From positions 1 through 14,058 of the forward strand of contig CAIOHI010000139.1 in the NCBI GenBank assembly GCA_903858075.1: a stretch of 14,058 bases of DNA, written 5' to 3'. Origin of the DNA: an uncultured Actinomycetes bacterium. Its GTDB lineage: Bacteria; Actinomycetota; Acidimicrobiia; Acidimicrobiales; Ilumatobacteraceae. Below the pieces are notes generated by a model. That model was not told where the DNA came from. It did not search any database and was given only the letters and a program-made list of their open reading frames with translations. A program made the translations under genes and the position numbers. This document shows positions 1 through 7,981 of this stretch, piece by piece; within the stretch, counting starts at the first letter, position 1; each line of letters begins with the position of its first letter.

Positions 1-1109
1 AACTTTGCTACAGGAGACTCAAATGTCTTTCCTTCTGTAACGCGCAGCCACACCAAACCTTTTGCACCAACCTGCTTAGCGCGGTCAGTGAGTGCGTCGA
101 GTCTGCCTCTACCCGATGCTGCCTGTTCTGGGTACGTAGCAGCATCTACACGAATGCCTTTAATGGATGCCGCTGTTGCGAATGCTTTGAATTCTGTGCC
201 TGCAAAAATGTCGGTGAGTTCGTGCAACTCGAGCCCAAAACGTAGGTCGGGTTTATCGACCCCGAACCTATTCATGGCATCGTGCCAAGTGATTTGCTCG
301 ATGGGGGGAACGGGAATACCAGTTGCAGCTTCGGCGGCAGCGGTTACTGCTTTTCCGATTGCAGCAAGAACATCGGGCTGAGTGACGAAACTCATTTCCG
401 CATCTAGCTGCATGAATTCGTACTGACGGTCTGCGCGAAGGTCTTCGTCGCGCAGGCATCGTGCAATTTGAAAATACCTATCGACTCCGGCCACCATCAA
501 CAACTGCTTCCACAATTGGGGTGACTGCGGCAGCGCATAAAACGAGCCGGGCTCTTTGCGGGAAGGAACAAGGAATTCACGCGCGCCTTCAGGAGTAGAC
601 GGCATAAGGAACGGTGTTTCCACCTCTACGAACTCTTGCAGTTCCATTGCGGCGCGGATGGCTGAGTTGATTTTTGAGCGCAATCGGAGGTTTTTCTGCA
701 TCCGCTCGCGACGAATGTCGAGATAGCGGAATCGTAAACGAATGTTTTCATCGACGTCGTCGGCCCGTGAGTCGATGGGGAATGGAGGCGGCTCAGACTC
801 ATTAAGAACCTCGACTACGCAATCACCAATTTCTATAGCGCCTGTCGGTATCTGTGTGTTCAACGTACCCTCTGGACGTTCTCGAACGACACCAGTAATA
901 CGCACAACATATTCGGAGCGCACATCAACCGTGCGGTCTACAACGCATTGAACGATTCCGGAGTGGTCGCGAATATCGAAAAATGCTAAATGCTCACCGT
1001 GTTCACGTCGCCGAGACAACCAGCCACATATTTGCACTGTGGTTCCGATGTGCTCGGGACGCAACTCCCCACACAAATGTGAACGCATTGAGGTTGACTG
1101 TGAAATCAT
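1..1109 (-). CDS. aspS: Aspartyl-tRNA synthetase, N-terminal 369 codons (runs off the left edge)
   Basis: Class IIb aminoacyl-tRNA synthetase that charges tRNA with aspartate in the cytoplasm. The reading frame was translated by hand from the reverse complement and stays open to base 1. An N-terminal OB-fold anticodon-binding domain (about residues 10-110; CGWLSRRREHG at 28-38) is followed by the class II catalytic core with QSPQLWKQLLM and motif 2 RDEDLRADRQYEF, then the start of the bacterial GAD insertion (FGLELHELTDIF, later GAKGLVWLRV). Bacterial family members have about 590 residues, so roughly the last third lies outside the window. The ATG at 1109 overlaps the hisS stop as ATGA and has a good ribosome site (AGGAAAGG, 1124-1117). 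The in-frame ATG at 1088 aligns with the E. coli start but has no such site. His37 and Gly81 are the residues typical of non-discriminating AspRS, which also charges tRNA-Asn (inference). Motif 2 reads QYEFMQLD where most enzymes have QPEFTQLD. Confidence 0.97.
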   Translation of the reverse strand, partial: MISQSTSMRSHLCGELRPEHIGTTVQICGWLSRRREHGEHLAFFDIRDHSGIVQCVVDRTVDVRSEYVVRITGVVRERPEGTLNTQIPTGAIEIGDCVVEVLNESEPPPFPIDSRADDVDENIRLRFRYLDIRRERMQKNLRLRSKINSAIRAAMELQEFVEVETPFLMPSTPEGAREFLVPSRKEPGSFYALPQSPQLWKQLLMVAGVDRYFQIARCLRDEDLRADRQYEFMQLDAEMSFVTQPDVLAAIGKAVTAAAEAATGIPVPPIEQITWHDAMNRFGVDKPDLRFGLELHELTDIFAGTEFKAFATAASIKGIRVDAATYPEQAASGRGRLDALTDRAKQVGAKGLVWLRVTEGKTFESPVAK

Positions 1110-2368
1110 GAAATTACCTTTCCTAATTGTGTAGCCACATGCCGTACGACAGATTCGAGAGATATTTCCTCTTGATTCCCGTCGACCATTGACTTCACTG
1201 TTGCAACACCTTGAGACAATTCGTCGGTACCAATGATGACGGCAAAAGACGCGCCCGACTTGTCGGCAGCTTTCATTTGAGCCTTCATTGCCCGTGCGCC
1301 ATACGTCCGTTCCGACGAGAGCCCTGCGTTGCGAAATTGTTGACACAACTGCAGTGCCTGCATTCCGCCCGTGGTGTCGATAACGAACACGTCGGCTTGA
1401 GTAGACGGGTGAGCGAAAACATTCTCGGCATCACATGCCAGAAGTGTTCGATCGAGCCCAATTGCAAACCCGATACCAGGAGTTGCAGGGCCGCCGAGAT
1501 CTTCTACCAACCCGTCGTAGCGCCCTCCCCCACCAACAGCGGTTTGAGCAGACTCCAAGGCAGTGGATTGAAATTCAAACGTCGTCCGACAGTAATAGTC
1601 GAGCCCGCGCACTAGGCGCTCGTTGACTACATAAGTAATGCCGAGGGCGTCGAGACCTTGCTTGACCTGTGCAAAGTGCGAGGCAGCCTCGTCGCTGAGA
1701 TAGCCGCTAATTGACGGAGCCTGCGATACAACACTTTGTTCATTCTCACGCTTGGAGTCGAGGACCCGTAGTGGGTTTCGTTGAAGTGTTGCCACACTTT
1801 CAGGACTCAATTTCTCAATATGGCTTTGGAAGTACTGTGCAAGAGCATCGACGTACCGTGAGCGATCACCTGAATCGCCGAGAGAATTAATGTTCAACAC
1901 AACGTTGCGTAAACCTAGATCGTGAAAAAAATCGACAGCCAACGCAATAACTTCCACATCGAGTAGCGGGTCATCGCTCCCCAGGGCTTCAACACCTACT
2001 TGGTCGAATTGCCGATAGCGCCCATGCTGAGCACGTTCGTAGCGAAAGTTGGGGCCCCCGTACCAGACCTTCCAGGGAGCCGTTGGTCGGTGCTGGGCAA
2101 ATGAACGACATACTCCAGCAGTTTGTTCTGGTCGCAAAGCAACGTGGCGACCACCCTTATCGATAAAGTCGTACATTTCTTTGGTGACAACGTCAGTTGC
2201 ATCGCCAAGCCGTTGAAAGACTCCTAGATCTTCGAACATCGGCACCACAATGTGCTGAAAACCCGCTAGCGAAACGACCGAAGCGAATTTCTCTACAAAA
2301 GCACGCCAGCGCGCTGCATCGGGAGGCAAAATATCGCGGGTCCCGGGAGTTGTTTGAAACGATGGCAC
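1106..2368 (-). CDS. hisS: Histidyl-tRNA synthetase
   Basis: Class II synthetase that charges tRNA-His, 420 residues, the usual length. Motif 1 lies in the N-terminal third (GTRDILP at 9-15); motif 2 is FRYER at 108-112 followed by QHGRYRQFDQVG; the histidine-specific signature LVRGLDYY is at 252-259; motif 3 with GGGGRYDGLVEDLGG and GIGFAIGLDR is at about 279-307. The C-terminal third is the anticodon-binding domain (MKAADKSGASFAVIIG). The loop normally read LRPEGTA is LRPEQTA (78-84), with the Glu kept and Gly replaced by Gln. The start is GTG at 2368, nine bases after the rel stop, without a strong ribosome site, so coupling to rel is likely. The 3' end overlaps the aspS start by four bases. 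The hisS-aspS pair at the end of this cluster matches the order in many Actinobacteria; the ppiB and hydrolase genes found between rel and hisS in Mycobacterium are absent. Confidence 0.97.
   Translation of the reverse strand: MPSFQTTPGTRDILPPDAARWRAFVEKFASVVSLAGFQHIVVPMFEDLGVFQRLGDATDVVTKEMYDFIDKGGRHVALRPEQTAGVCRSFAQHRPTAPWKVWYGGPNFRYERAQHGRYRQFDQVGVEALGSDDPLLDVEVIALAVDFFHDLGLRNVVLNINSLGDSGDRSRYVDALAQYFQSHIEKLSPESVATLQRNPLRVLDSKRENEQSVVSQAPSISGYLSDEAASHFAQVKQGLDALGITYVVNERLVRGLDYYCRTTFEFQSTALESAQTAVGGGGRYDGLVEDLGGPATPGIGFAIGLDRTLLACDAENVFAHPSTQADVFVIDTTGGMQALQLCQQFRNAGLSSERTYGARAMKAQMKAADKSGASFAVIIGTDELSQGVATVKSMVDGNQEEISLESVVRHVATQLGKVIS
1117..1124 (-). promoter_or_regulatory. Ribosome binding site of aspS
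   Basis: The minus strand reads AGGAAAGG, ending seven bases before the aspS ATG at 1109. It lies inside the last codons of hisS. It decides the choice of the ATG at 1109 over the in-frame ATG at 1088, which has no purine-rich site in front of it. Confidence 0.7.
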
Positions 2369-2377
2369 GACAAGAGG

Positions 2378-4615
2378 TTACTCGTCGGAGTCGGTCGAAC
2401 CCGTGGTATTTCCGGGCAGAACACGATATGAGTCATATACCCCATCAATATTTTTGATGGTACGCAACACCGCGTCGAGATGGTTCGGGTCGGCCAACTC
2501 AAACTCGAAACGCATTTTTGCTACGCGGTCGAGGCCTGTTTGAGTAGAGCAAGCGACGATATTCACATGATGGTCAGAGAGGGCATTCGCCACATCTCGC
2601 AAGAGACGCGATCGGTCGAGCGCGACCACCTCGACACTTGCCCTGAAAGTAGAACCGCGCTGGTTCTCAGACCATTCCACTTCCACCACGCGACTTGCCT
2701 GCTCTTGAACGAGCGCCCCGGCATTCGAACAATCAATACGGTGCACGCTGACTCCGCGACCCTTCGTTATGAACCCCATAATTTCGTCACCAGGAACAGG
2801 AGTGCAACACGTTGACAGTCGTACGAGTACGTCGTCGAGGCCATCTACATGTATTGCCGGGCCTTCCAGCGTGAGCCGTCGTGGACGATCAACGCGCAGG
2901 TCGGAGGCCAAAATTTCACCGTCGGTACCTAACTCCATCACACGTGCAATTCGTTGAGCTAAACCTCGCGCACTCACATGGTGTTCGCCAATTGCCGCAA
3001 AGAGCGAATCGACGTCTACGTGGCCACCATCGTTGACTTCTGCCATCAGAGCATCGGAGCTCAAAATGCTGTGTACAGGAAGACCTTCTCGTCGTAATTC
3101 CGATATGAAGTCTTCCCTGCCTACCTCAATCATTTCATCACGACGCTCACGGGAGAACCACTGCCGAATTTTGTTCCTTGCTCGAGGGCTGGCGACAAAA
3201 TTCATCCAGTCGCGCGACGGCCCAGCATCATCAGATTTTGCGGTAAATATTTCACATGTATCGCCCGAATGCAGTTCATAGTTCAACGTGACGAGTCGGC
3301 CATTTACCTTTGCTCCAATGCAAGCATGACCCACTTCGGTATGCACTGCGTAAGCAAAATCGACCGGCGAGGAGTGCAGTGGCAACGGAATAACTTTGCC
3401 CTTCGGAGTAAACACAAACAACTCATCTTGAACGAGGTCTTCCTTCAGGCCTTCCATGAAGTGCGTAGGGTCGGCGACATCGGCTTGCCAGTCGATGATG
3501 CGATTCAGCCAGTCGATATCGCCAGGGGCCGTGCCATCTTTATAGGCATAGTGTGCCGCTACTCCCCACTCAGCTCTGTTGTGCATTTCGCGCGTGCGAA
3601 TTTGCACCTCTAAGGGCTTACCTTCCGGACCGATGACCGTGGTGTGCAAAGACTGATACAAATTGAATTTTGGCATTGCGATGTAGTCTTTGAAACGACC
3701 TACCACTGGCTTCCAACGCCCGTGAATACAACCCAAAGCCCCATAACAATCTTTGACGGAATCGACGATGATGCGCACCGCAACAAGATCGAAAATCTCG
3801 TCGAATTCACGACTCTTTTGCACCATCTTTTCGTAAATACTCCACAGGTGCTTACCGCGACCAGTGACTTCTGCTTTAATACCCAATTCAGAAAGTTTGA
3901 TTTGCACGTCTCCAACTACCTTGGCGAGGTACACCTCTCTTTCTGGAGTACGTGTGCCTACAAGATGGTCTAACTCTGCAAATCGTTTCGGGTAAATAGC
4001 AGCAAATGAGAGATCTTCCAATTGCTGCTTCATTTCTTGCATGCCTAGGCGATGCGCAAGCGGAGCATAAATATCGAGTGTTTCATGCGCAATGCGCTGT
4101 TGTTTTTCTACCGACATTCCCGCAAGGGTTCTCATGTTGTGCAACCGGTCGGCAAGCTTGATGACCAACACGCGAATGTCGCGCGCCATAGCAACCAACA
4201 TTTTGCGCATCGTTGCAGCTTGTTGGGCTTCCTTCGAGTCGAACTGCAAACGTTCTAGTTTGGTAACGCCATCGACAATGCTTGCGACTTCTTTTCCAAA
4301 ATCACGTTCAACTTCTTCGAGCGTTATTTCTGTATCTTCAACAGCGTCGTGTAACAGCGCAGCTGCAAGGGAAATATCGTCGAGCCCAATGTCGGCAACA
4401 ATTTTTGCTACAGCAATTGGGTGGTTAATGTACGACTCGCCACTTCCCCGCAGCTGATGCTGGTGCGCACCTCGCGCAGTGACGTATGCCTTATTGATGA
4501 GAGCGATTGATGCTTTTGGATGGCGCGACCGATAGGCCGCAAGCAGCGGGGCAAGTTCTTCTGCAGGCGCTGCGGAACTGCGCCTCCAAGGAAGAACGCG
4601 GTCACCCGAAGCCAT
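2378..4615 (-). CDS. rel: Bifunctional (p)ppGpp synthetase/hydrolase (RelA/SpoT family, Rel type)
   Basis: Makes and degrades the alarmone (p)ppGpp in the stringent response; ribosome-associated in the cytoplasm. It has 745 residues, normal for long Rel enzymes. Domains in order: an HD hydrolase with the intact metal site LLHDAVEDT (87-95); a synthetase domain (about 250-345) with RGKHLWSIYEKM, FDLVAVRIIV, RFKDYIAMPK (307-316) and YQSLHTTV; a TGS domain (about 397-460); a helical linker; a zinc-finger region with CC (603-604), H625 and C629; and a C-terminal ACT domain (about 655-735). RFKD at 307-310 is the RxKD motif of bifunctional Rel enzymes, in contrast to the ExDD of synthetase-only RelA, so both activities are expected. 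The ATG at 4615 follows the apt stop after five bases with AGG at suitable spacing. No defect is seen. The apt-rel neighbourhood links purine salvage with guanine-nucleotide stress signalling. Confidence 0.96.
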   Translation of the reverse strand: MASGDRVLPWRRSSAAPAEELAPLLAAYRSRHPKASIALINKAYVTARGAHQHQLRGSGESYINHPIAVAKIVADIGLDDISLAAALLHDAVEDTEITLEEVERDFGKEVASIVDGVTKLERLQFDSKEAQQAATMRKMLVAMARDIRVLVIKLADRLHNMRTLAGMSVEKQQRIAHETLDIYAPLAHRLGMQEMKQQLEDLSFAAIYPKRFAELDHLVGTRTPEREVYLAKVVGDVQIKLSELGIKAEVTGRGKHLWSIYEKMVQKSREFDEIFDLVAVRIIVDSVKDCYGALGCIHGRWKPVVGRFKDYIAMPKFNLYQSLHTTVIGPEGKPLEVQIRTREMHNRAEWGVAAHYAYKDGTAPGDIDWLNRIIDWQADVADPTHFMEGLKEDLVQDELFVFTPKGKVIPLPLHSSPVDFAYAVHTEVGHACIGAKVNGRLVTLNYELHSGDTCEIFTAKSDDAGPSRDWMNFVASPRARNKIRQWFSRERRDEMIEVGREDFISELRREGLPVHSILSSDALMAEVNDGGHVDVDSLFAAIGEHHVSARGLAQRIARVMELGTDGEILASDLRVDRPRRLTLEGPAIHVDGLDDVLVRLSTCCTPVPGDEIMGFITKGRGVSVHRIDCSNAGALVQEQASRVVEVEWSENQRGSTFRASVEVVALDRSRLLRDVANALSDHHVNIVACSTQTGLDRVAKMRFEFELADPNHLDAVLRTIKNIDGVYDSYRVLPGNTTGSTDSDE

Positions 4616-4620
4616 ACGTG

Positions 4621-5145
4621 CTACCTGTACGTCATCACCGAGTTGATGGTGTGCCCAACCAATACGCCTCGACCGCCAAGCGCATCAAGTTCAATGAGAA
4701 ACAGCAAGGCCGCTACATGAGCACCAAGACCTTCAATGAGCTTGATTGCTGCTTTTGCGGTTCCACCGGTTGCCAATACGTCGTCAACGATGACCACAGA
4801 GTCTCCGGGGCGCACCGCGTCACGATGTGCCTCCAATACGTCTGTTCCGTATTCCAATGCGTATTCCTCACGAACAACTTCCCAAGGCAGTTTTCCGGCT
4901 TTACGCACTGGAACAAAACCAGCACCTAAATGGAAAGCAACCGGTGCTGCCAAAATAAAACCACGAGCTTCAATTCCAACGACTTTGTCTATTTTCAAAC
5001 CCTGTGACATCGCAACGATGGAATTCACTGCCTCTGTGAATCCTTGCGGATCACCAATGAGCGGAGTGATATCGCGAAAGGTAACTCCGGGTGCTGGCAC
5101 ATCTTCAATATTGCGGATGTACCTCTGCAAAGAGTCGTTATGCAT
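4621..5145 (-). CDS. apt: Adenine phosphoribosyltransferase
   Basis: Converts adenine and PRPP to AMP and pyrophosphate in purine salvage; cytoplasmic. It has 174 residues, the normal size. The N-terminal stretch (DVPAPGVTFRDITPLIGD) matches the usual Apt opening. The hallmark PRPP-binding loop VVIVDDVLATGGTA lies in the middle of the C-terminal half, and GIEARGFILAAPVA carries the adenine/phosphate-site residues. The ATG at 5145 starts three bases after the secF stop and the TAG lies five bases before the rel start, so the gene is embedded in the sec-rel run. A ribosome site is poorly visible, which suggests coupling to secF translation. The secF-apt-rel order is standard in Actinobacteria. 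No anomaly is seen. Confidence 0.96.
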   Translation of the reverse strand: MHNDSLQRYIRNIEDVPAPGVTFRDITPLIGDPQGFTEAVNSIVAMSQGLKIDKVVGIEARGFILAAPVAFHLGAGFVPVRKAGKLPWEVVREEYALEYGTDVLEAHRDAVRPGDSVVIVDDVLATGGTAKAAIKLIEGLGAHVAALLFLIELDALGGRGVLVGHTINSVMTYR

Positions 5146-5148
5146 AAA

Positions 5149-6267
5149 TTACCGGCGTGTCTTTTTGCGCGGACGCGGTGGATGCGACAACACAGCCGTC
5201 ACAGCATCTACTGGGTTGGCCTTTGCGCCAGTGGCGTCTGCTCCGGAACGGGCAGACTGTTTGCGCGAAACCGACGAACCTGTTTGCATCAAAGTAGTCA
5301 TGTCGGCTTTCAACGAGCGCTGACCAATAAGTGAACGGAACTTTGGTTCGCGAGACTTCAAAATAGACAGCAACGGCGTTGCAATAAATATTGAAGAATA
5401 GGCACCCGTTAAGAGACCTACGAACAATGCCAAGGCAAACTCTTGCAGTGCAACGGCTCCGAAAACTCCGGAGCCGAGAATGAGCAACGACAACACAGGC
5501 AATACCGCGGCAAGGCTGGTATTGAGCGAGCGCATGAGCACCTGGTTCATGGAAACGTTGACAATGTCTTCGTATGAAACACGTGAGGCACTAAAACGGC
5601 TGGTGTTGTCGTGCACTTTGTCGAACACCACGATGGTGTCGTACAGCGAGAAACCCAAAATGGTGAGAAACGCAATTACCGTTGAAGGAGTCACTTCAAA
5701 ACCGAGAAGCGAGTACACGCCAACGCTAATTACAACGTCGTGAACCATTGCCATAATGGCCGCTATTGCCATCTTCCATTCGAAACGCCATGCGATGTAC
5801 AACGAAACCAACAGGAAGAACACAAGCAGAGCACGAATTGCTTTGATGGTGATACTGCGACCCCAAGACGAACTGACGCTGGAAACGCTTACTTCTCCAA
5901 CTTCCACTTTTGCCGCGTCGGCCAGTGACTTTTGCACAGCGCTACGAACTTCAGCGGTTTGGTCGTCTACCTGAAGACGAATACGCTCTCCTGCGCCACT
6001 ACCAAGCGTTTGCACTTTTGCGTTACGTGATTCGATGTTGTTGTCTTCGAGAATTGCTGTTGCAGATTCAATGGTGAGCCCGTTTTTCACCGGAGCTTCC
6101 CATGCCACTCCACCCTCAAAGTCGATACCTAAATTAAGACCCTGAAATAGAAGGGAGAAGAGCGTGACGAGCACCAAGGTTCCCGATGCAATGAAACCCC
6201 ACCAGCGGCGACCAACAAAGTCAATTGTTGTTTCACCGTTATATAGACGACCCCAGCGACTGCTCAT
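5149..6267 (-). CDS. secF: Protein translocase subunit SecF
   Basis: Inner-membrane partner of SecD; the complex uses the proton-motive force to help pull proteins through SecYEG. It has 372 residues. A first membrane segment (about 24-42) leads into the family signature GLNLGIDFEGG (43-53), then an extracytoplasmic P1-type domain (about 55-135), then five C-terminal membrane segments (from about 143, 165, 193, 253 and 276). FLTILGFSLYDTIVVFDKV (200-218) is the conserved SecF loop in its actinobacterial form, with Tyr where E. coli has Asn. SMNQVLMRSLNTSL follows as in other SecF proteins. After about residue 310 there is a hydrophilic tail of some 60 residues ending in a basic run (RPRKKTRR), presumably cytoplasmic. 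The ATG overlaps the secD TGA as ATGA, so the two subunits are translationally coupled. Confidence 0.96.
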   Translation of the reverse strand: MSSRWGRLYNGETTIDFVGRRWWGFIASGTLVLVTLFSLLFQGLNLGIDFEGGVAWEAPVKNGLTIESATAILEDNNIESRNAKVQTLGSGAGERIRLQVDDQTAEVRSAVQKSLADAAKVEVGEVSVSSVSSSWGRSITIKAIRALLVFFLLVSLYIAWRFEWKMAIAAIMAMVHDVVISVGVYSLLGFEVTPSTVIAFLTILGFSLYDTIVVFDKVHDNTSRFSASRVSYEDIVNVSMNQVLMRSLNTSLAAVLPVLSLLILGSGVFGAVALQEFALALFVGLLTGAYSSIFIATPLLSILKSREPKFRSLIGQRSLKADMTTLMQTGSSVSRKQSARSGADATGAKANPVDAVTAVLSHPPRPRKKTRR

Positions 6268-7973
6268 CGCGCCACCACACCTTCTGTTGAACTTTCCGCA
6301 AGTAAATCATTTCCACCGTCAGTACGACGGGCTCGCACACCAAACATTTTGGCGCCGTTCATCCACTTTGAGCGAGACATCAAAATAACTGTTGGGCGTG
6401 TGAAGAAGTACGCAACGATGATGTCGCACAAGGTGGAGAGCCCAAGGAAGAAGGCGAAACCTCTCACCGAGCCAACGGTAAGGAACCACAGCACAACTGC
6501 ACCAATGAGCGACACCGTGTCGGCAGCAACAATGGTTCGCCATGCGGAATCGAAACTGCGCGAAGCGGAGTTCTTCAACGTCTTTCCACCCAGAACGTCG
6601 TCTTTCAACTTCTCGAAGAACACTACGTAAGAGTCGACGGTGACGCCAACAGAAACAATGATTCCGGTGATGCCTGACAACGACAGAGCAAGCCCGTTGC
6701 GCTGCGAAAGCCAAGAAATTGCACTCCACTGCAACATGCCAGAAATTGCTAAACCACCCAAGACCACAACGGCTAAACGCCGATAGTAGAAAAAGAGGAA
6801 AAGCAGCACGAGCAAAACGCCAACGAGACCTGAAATTAAAGCCGCGTTGAGCGAATCTTTCCCTAAGGTCGCAGACACGGTTTGTGCTGTTGGTGAATCA
6901 AACCGAACCGGTACAGCACCGAACTCAAGAATTTTGGCTAAATCTTTCGCTTCTGCCTCTTTGAAGTCGCCGCTAATTTGCACGCTGCCACTGAAGTTTG
7001 CCGTTTGTACAACAGGCGCTGAAATAACAACACCGTCGAGAACGATGGCAATTTGACCGGTTGGGCAGGTAGCTGCTTTTTGGAAGCACTGTGCCGCTAG
7101 AGCGTTCCACTTATCTTCACCGGTTGCGCCACCGCGCAAACCGACGGCAACGACCCACGAACCACTATTGATTTGTGCTGCAGCATCGTTGGCGAATACT
7201 TGCCCGTCGGCTTGCGATGGACCTGTGAAGTACACGAGGCCATCGCGACCCTCTAAAATTGCTTGCTTAGAAGGTTCGTTGGTCATAGAAATGTCTTGCT
7301 GTGGAACCGAAGGTGAGACAGCAACAGCAACAGTTGTTGTAGTGGCCCCCACCTCACCCGAACCCACCGTGGTTGATGGGGCGGACGTTGCAGGACTAGT
7401 TGTTGGAGTTGTTGTGGTTGCTGCACTCATCGGGCGGCGAGAACTGCCGAGCCCGCCTGAACTTGCCGGCTGACTCGTTGTTGAGGCAGCCACTGTTGTT
7501 GTAGCGCCAGCAACAGTGGTGGTAGCACCAGCGACCGTTGTTGTAGCGCCAGCGACTGTGGACGATGTTGCTCCGGGCAATGTGGTCTGACCAGCGATTG
7601 TGGTTGTGGTTTCGTCGGTGTTTCTCATGCCCGACTGCAGTACCGGGCGAAGCAATACTTCACCCGTACGCCCAACAATTTCAAGGGCTCGTTCTTGGTC
7701 TTTCACGCCTGGCAGGTTGATGACCACAGTGCTGCCCTGGCGGATGATTTCTGGCTCGGCTACTCCAATAGAGTCAACGCGAGCGCGAATAATTTCCACA
7801 GCTACGTCTAATGCAGCGGTGTCGAAGTCACCTTTTGGCTCGAGGGTAACTGAGGCCCCGCCTTGAAGGTCGAGACCCAAAGAGGGCTTGTTTCCTGCGA
7901 TGAGGTTTCCGCCAACTAACGCCATCGAAACGAAGACAGTGGCAATGAGTGTGAAAAGAAGTTTACGACGCAT
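6264..7973 (-). CDS. secD: Protein translocase subunit SecD with a Thr/Ala-rich insertion
   Basis: Membrane subunit of the SecDF-YajC complex. It has 569 residues. A membrane segment at about 5-27 is followed by the SecD signature LGLDLQGGASVTLEP (32-46), a P1 extracytoplasmic domain, and five C-terminal membrane segments from about residue 378. The proton-relay region GITGIIVSVGVTVDSYVVFFE (434-454) keeps the conserved Asp447, and SFDSAWRTIVAADTVSLIGA and VRGFAFFLGLSTL match the remaining family motifs. P1 is split by a low-complexity insertion (about 118-228) rich in Thr, Ala, Val, Ser and Pro, containing tandem VAGATTT units and no hydrophobic stretch; it should be extracytoplasmic. A proline-rich linker in this region is known in other actinobacterial SecD proteins, so its position is not new. 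The ATG lies eight bases after the yajC stop with no strong ribosome site. The 3' end overlaps secF. Confidence 0.96.
   Translation of the reverse strand: MRRKLLFTLIATVFVSMALVGGNLIAGNKPSLGLDLQGGASVTLEPKGDFDTAALDVAVEIIRARVDSIGVAEPEIIRQGSTVVINLPGVKDQERALEIVGRTGEVLLRPVLQSGMRNTDETTTTIAGQTTLPGATSSTVAGATTTVAGATTTVAGATTTVAASTTSQPASSGGLGSSRRPMSAATTTTPTTSPATSAPSTTVGSGEVGATTTTVAVAVSPSVPQQDISMTNEPSKQAILEGRDGLVYFTGPSQADGQVFANDAAAQINSGSWVVAVGLRGGATGEDKWNALAAQCFQKAATCPTGQIAIVLDGVVISAPVVQTANFSGSVQISGDFKEAEAKDLAKILEFGAVPVRFDSPTAQTVSATLGKDSLNAALISGLVGVLLVLLFLFFYYRRLAVVVLGGLAISGMLQWSAISWLSQRNGLALSLSGITGIIVSVGVTVDSYVVFFEKLKDDVLGGKTLKNSASRSFDSAWRTIVAADTVSLIGAVVLWFLTVGSVRGFAFFLGLSTLCDIIVAYFFTRPTVILMSRSKWMNGAKMFGVRARRTDGGNDLLAESSTEGVVAR
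7290..7622 (-). other. Low-complexity Thr/Ala/Val/Ser/Pro-rich insertion inside secD
   Basis: Codons for SecD residues 118 to 228. It begins with ETTTTIAGQTTLPGATSSTV, continues with VAGATTT repeats, passes a short Gly/Ser/Arg stretch (SSGGLGSSRRP) and ends with further Thr/Ala/Pro runs before the P1 domain resumes at about DISMTNEPSKQAIL. It has no membrane segment and no cysteine. Family knowledge puts this part of SecD on the outer side of the membrane. The composition resembles flexible, possibly O-glycosylated cell-wall-side linkers in Actinobacteria; glycosylation is only an inference. Confidence 0.75.
7492..7554 (-). repeat. Three 21-bp direct tandem repeats within secD
   Basis: Three consecutive 21-base units at 7492-7512, 7513-7533 and 7534-7554 differ from each other at only a few, mostly third-codon, positions. 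A fourth, strongly degenerated unit follows at 7555-7575. Each unit keeps the frame and encodes VAGATTT. The pattern suggests expansion by slippage or unequal exchange followed by synonymous drift. Confidence 0.85.
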
Positions 7974-7981
7974 GTGGCGAA

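Noticed and set aside
2369..2377. A T-box or other leader in front of hisS
   Set aside because: The gap between rel and hisS is nine bases, so no leader can exist there.
4736..5323. A 195-codon plus-strand reading frame opposite apt and secF
   Set aside because: It lies antisense to two well-conserved genes, has no recognisable motif, and its composition is what the reverse strand of those genes produces.
7492..7575. The 21-bp repeats as a possible CRISPR array or regulatory repeat
   Set aside because: The units abut without spacers and keep the secD reading frame, so they are a coding tandem repeat.
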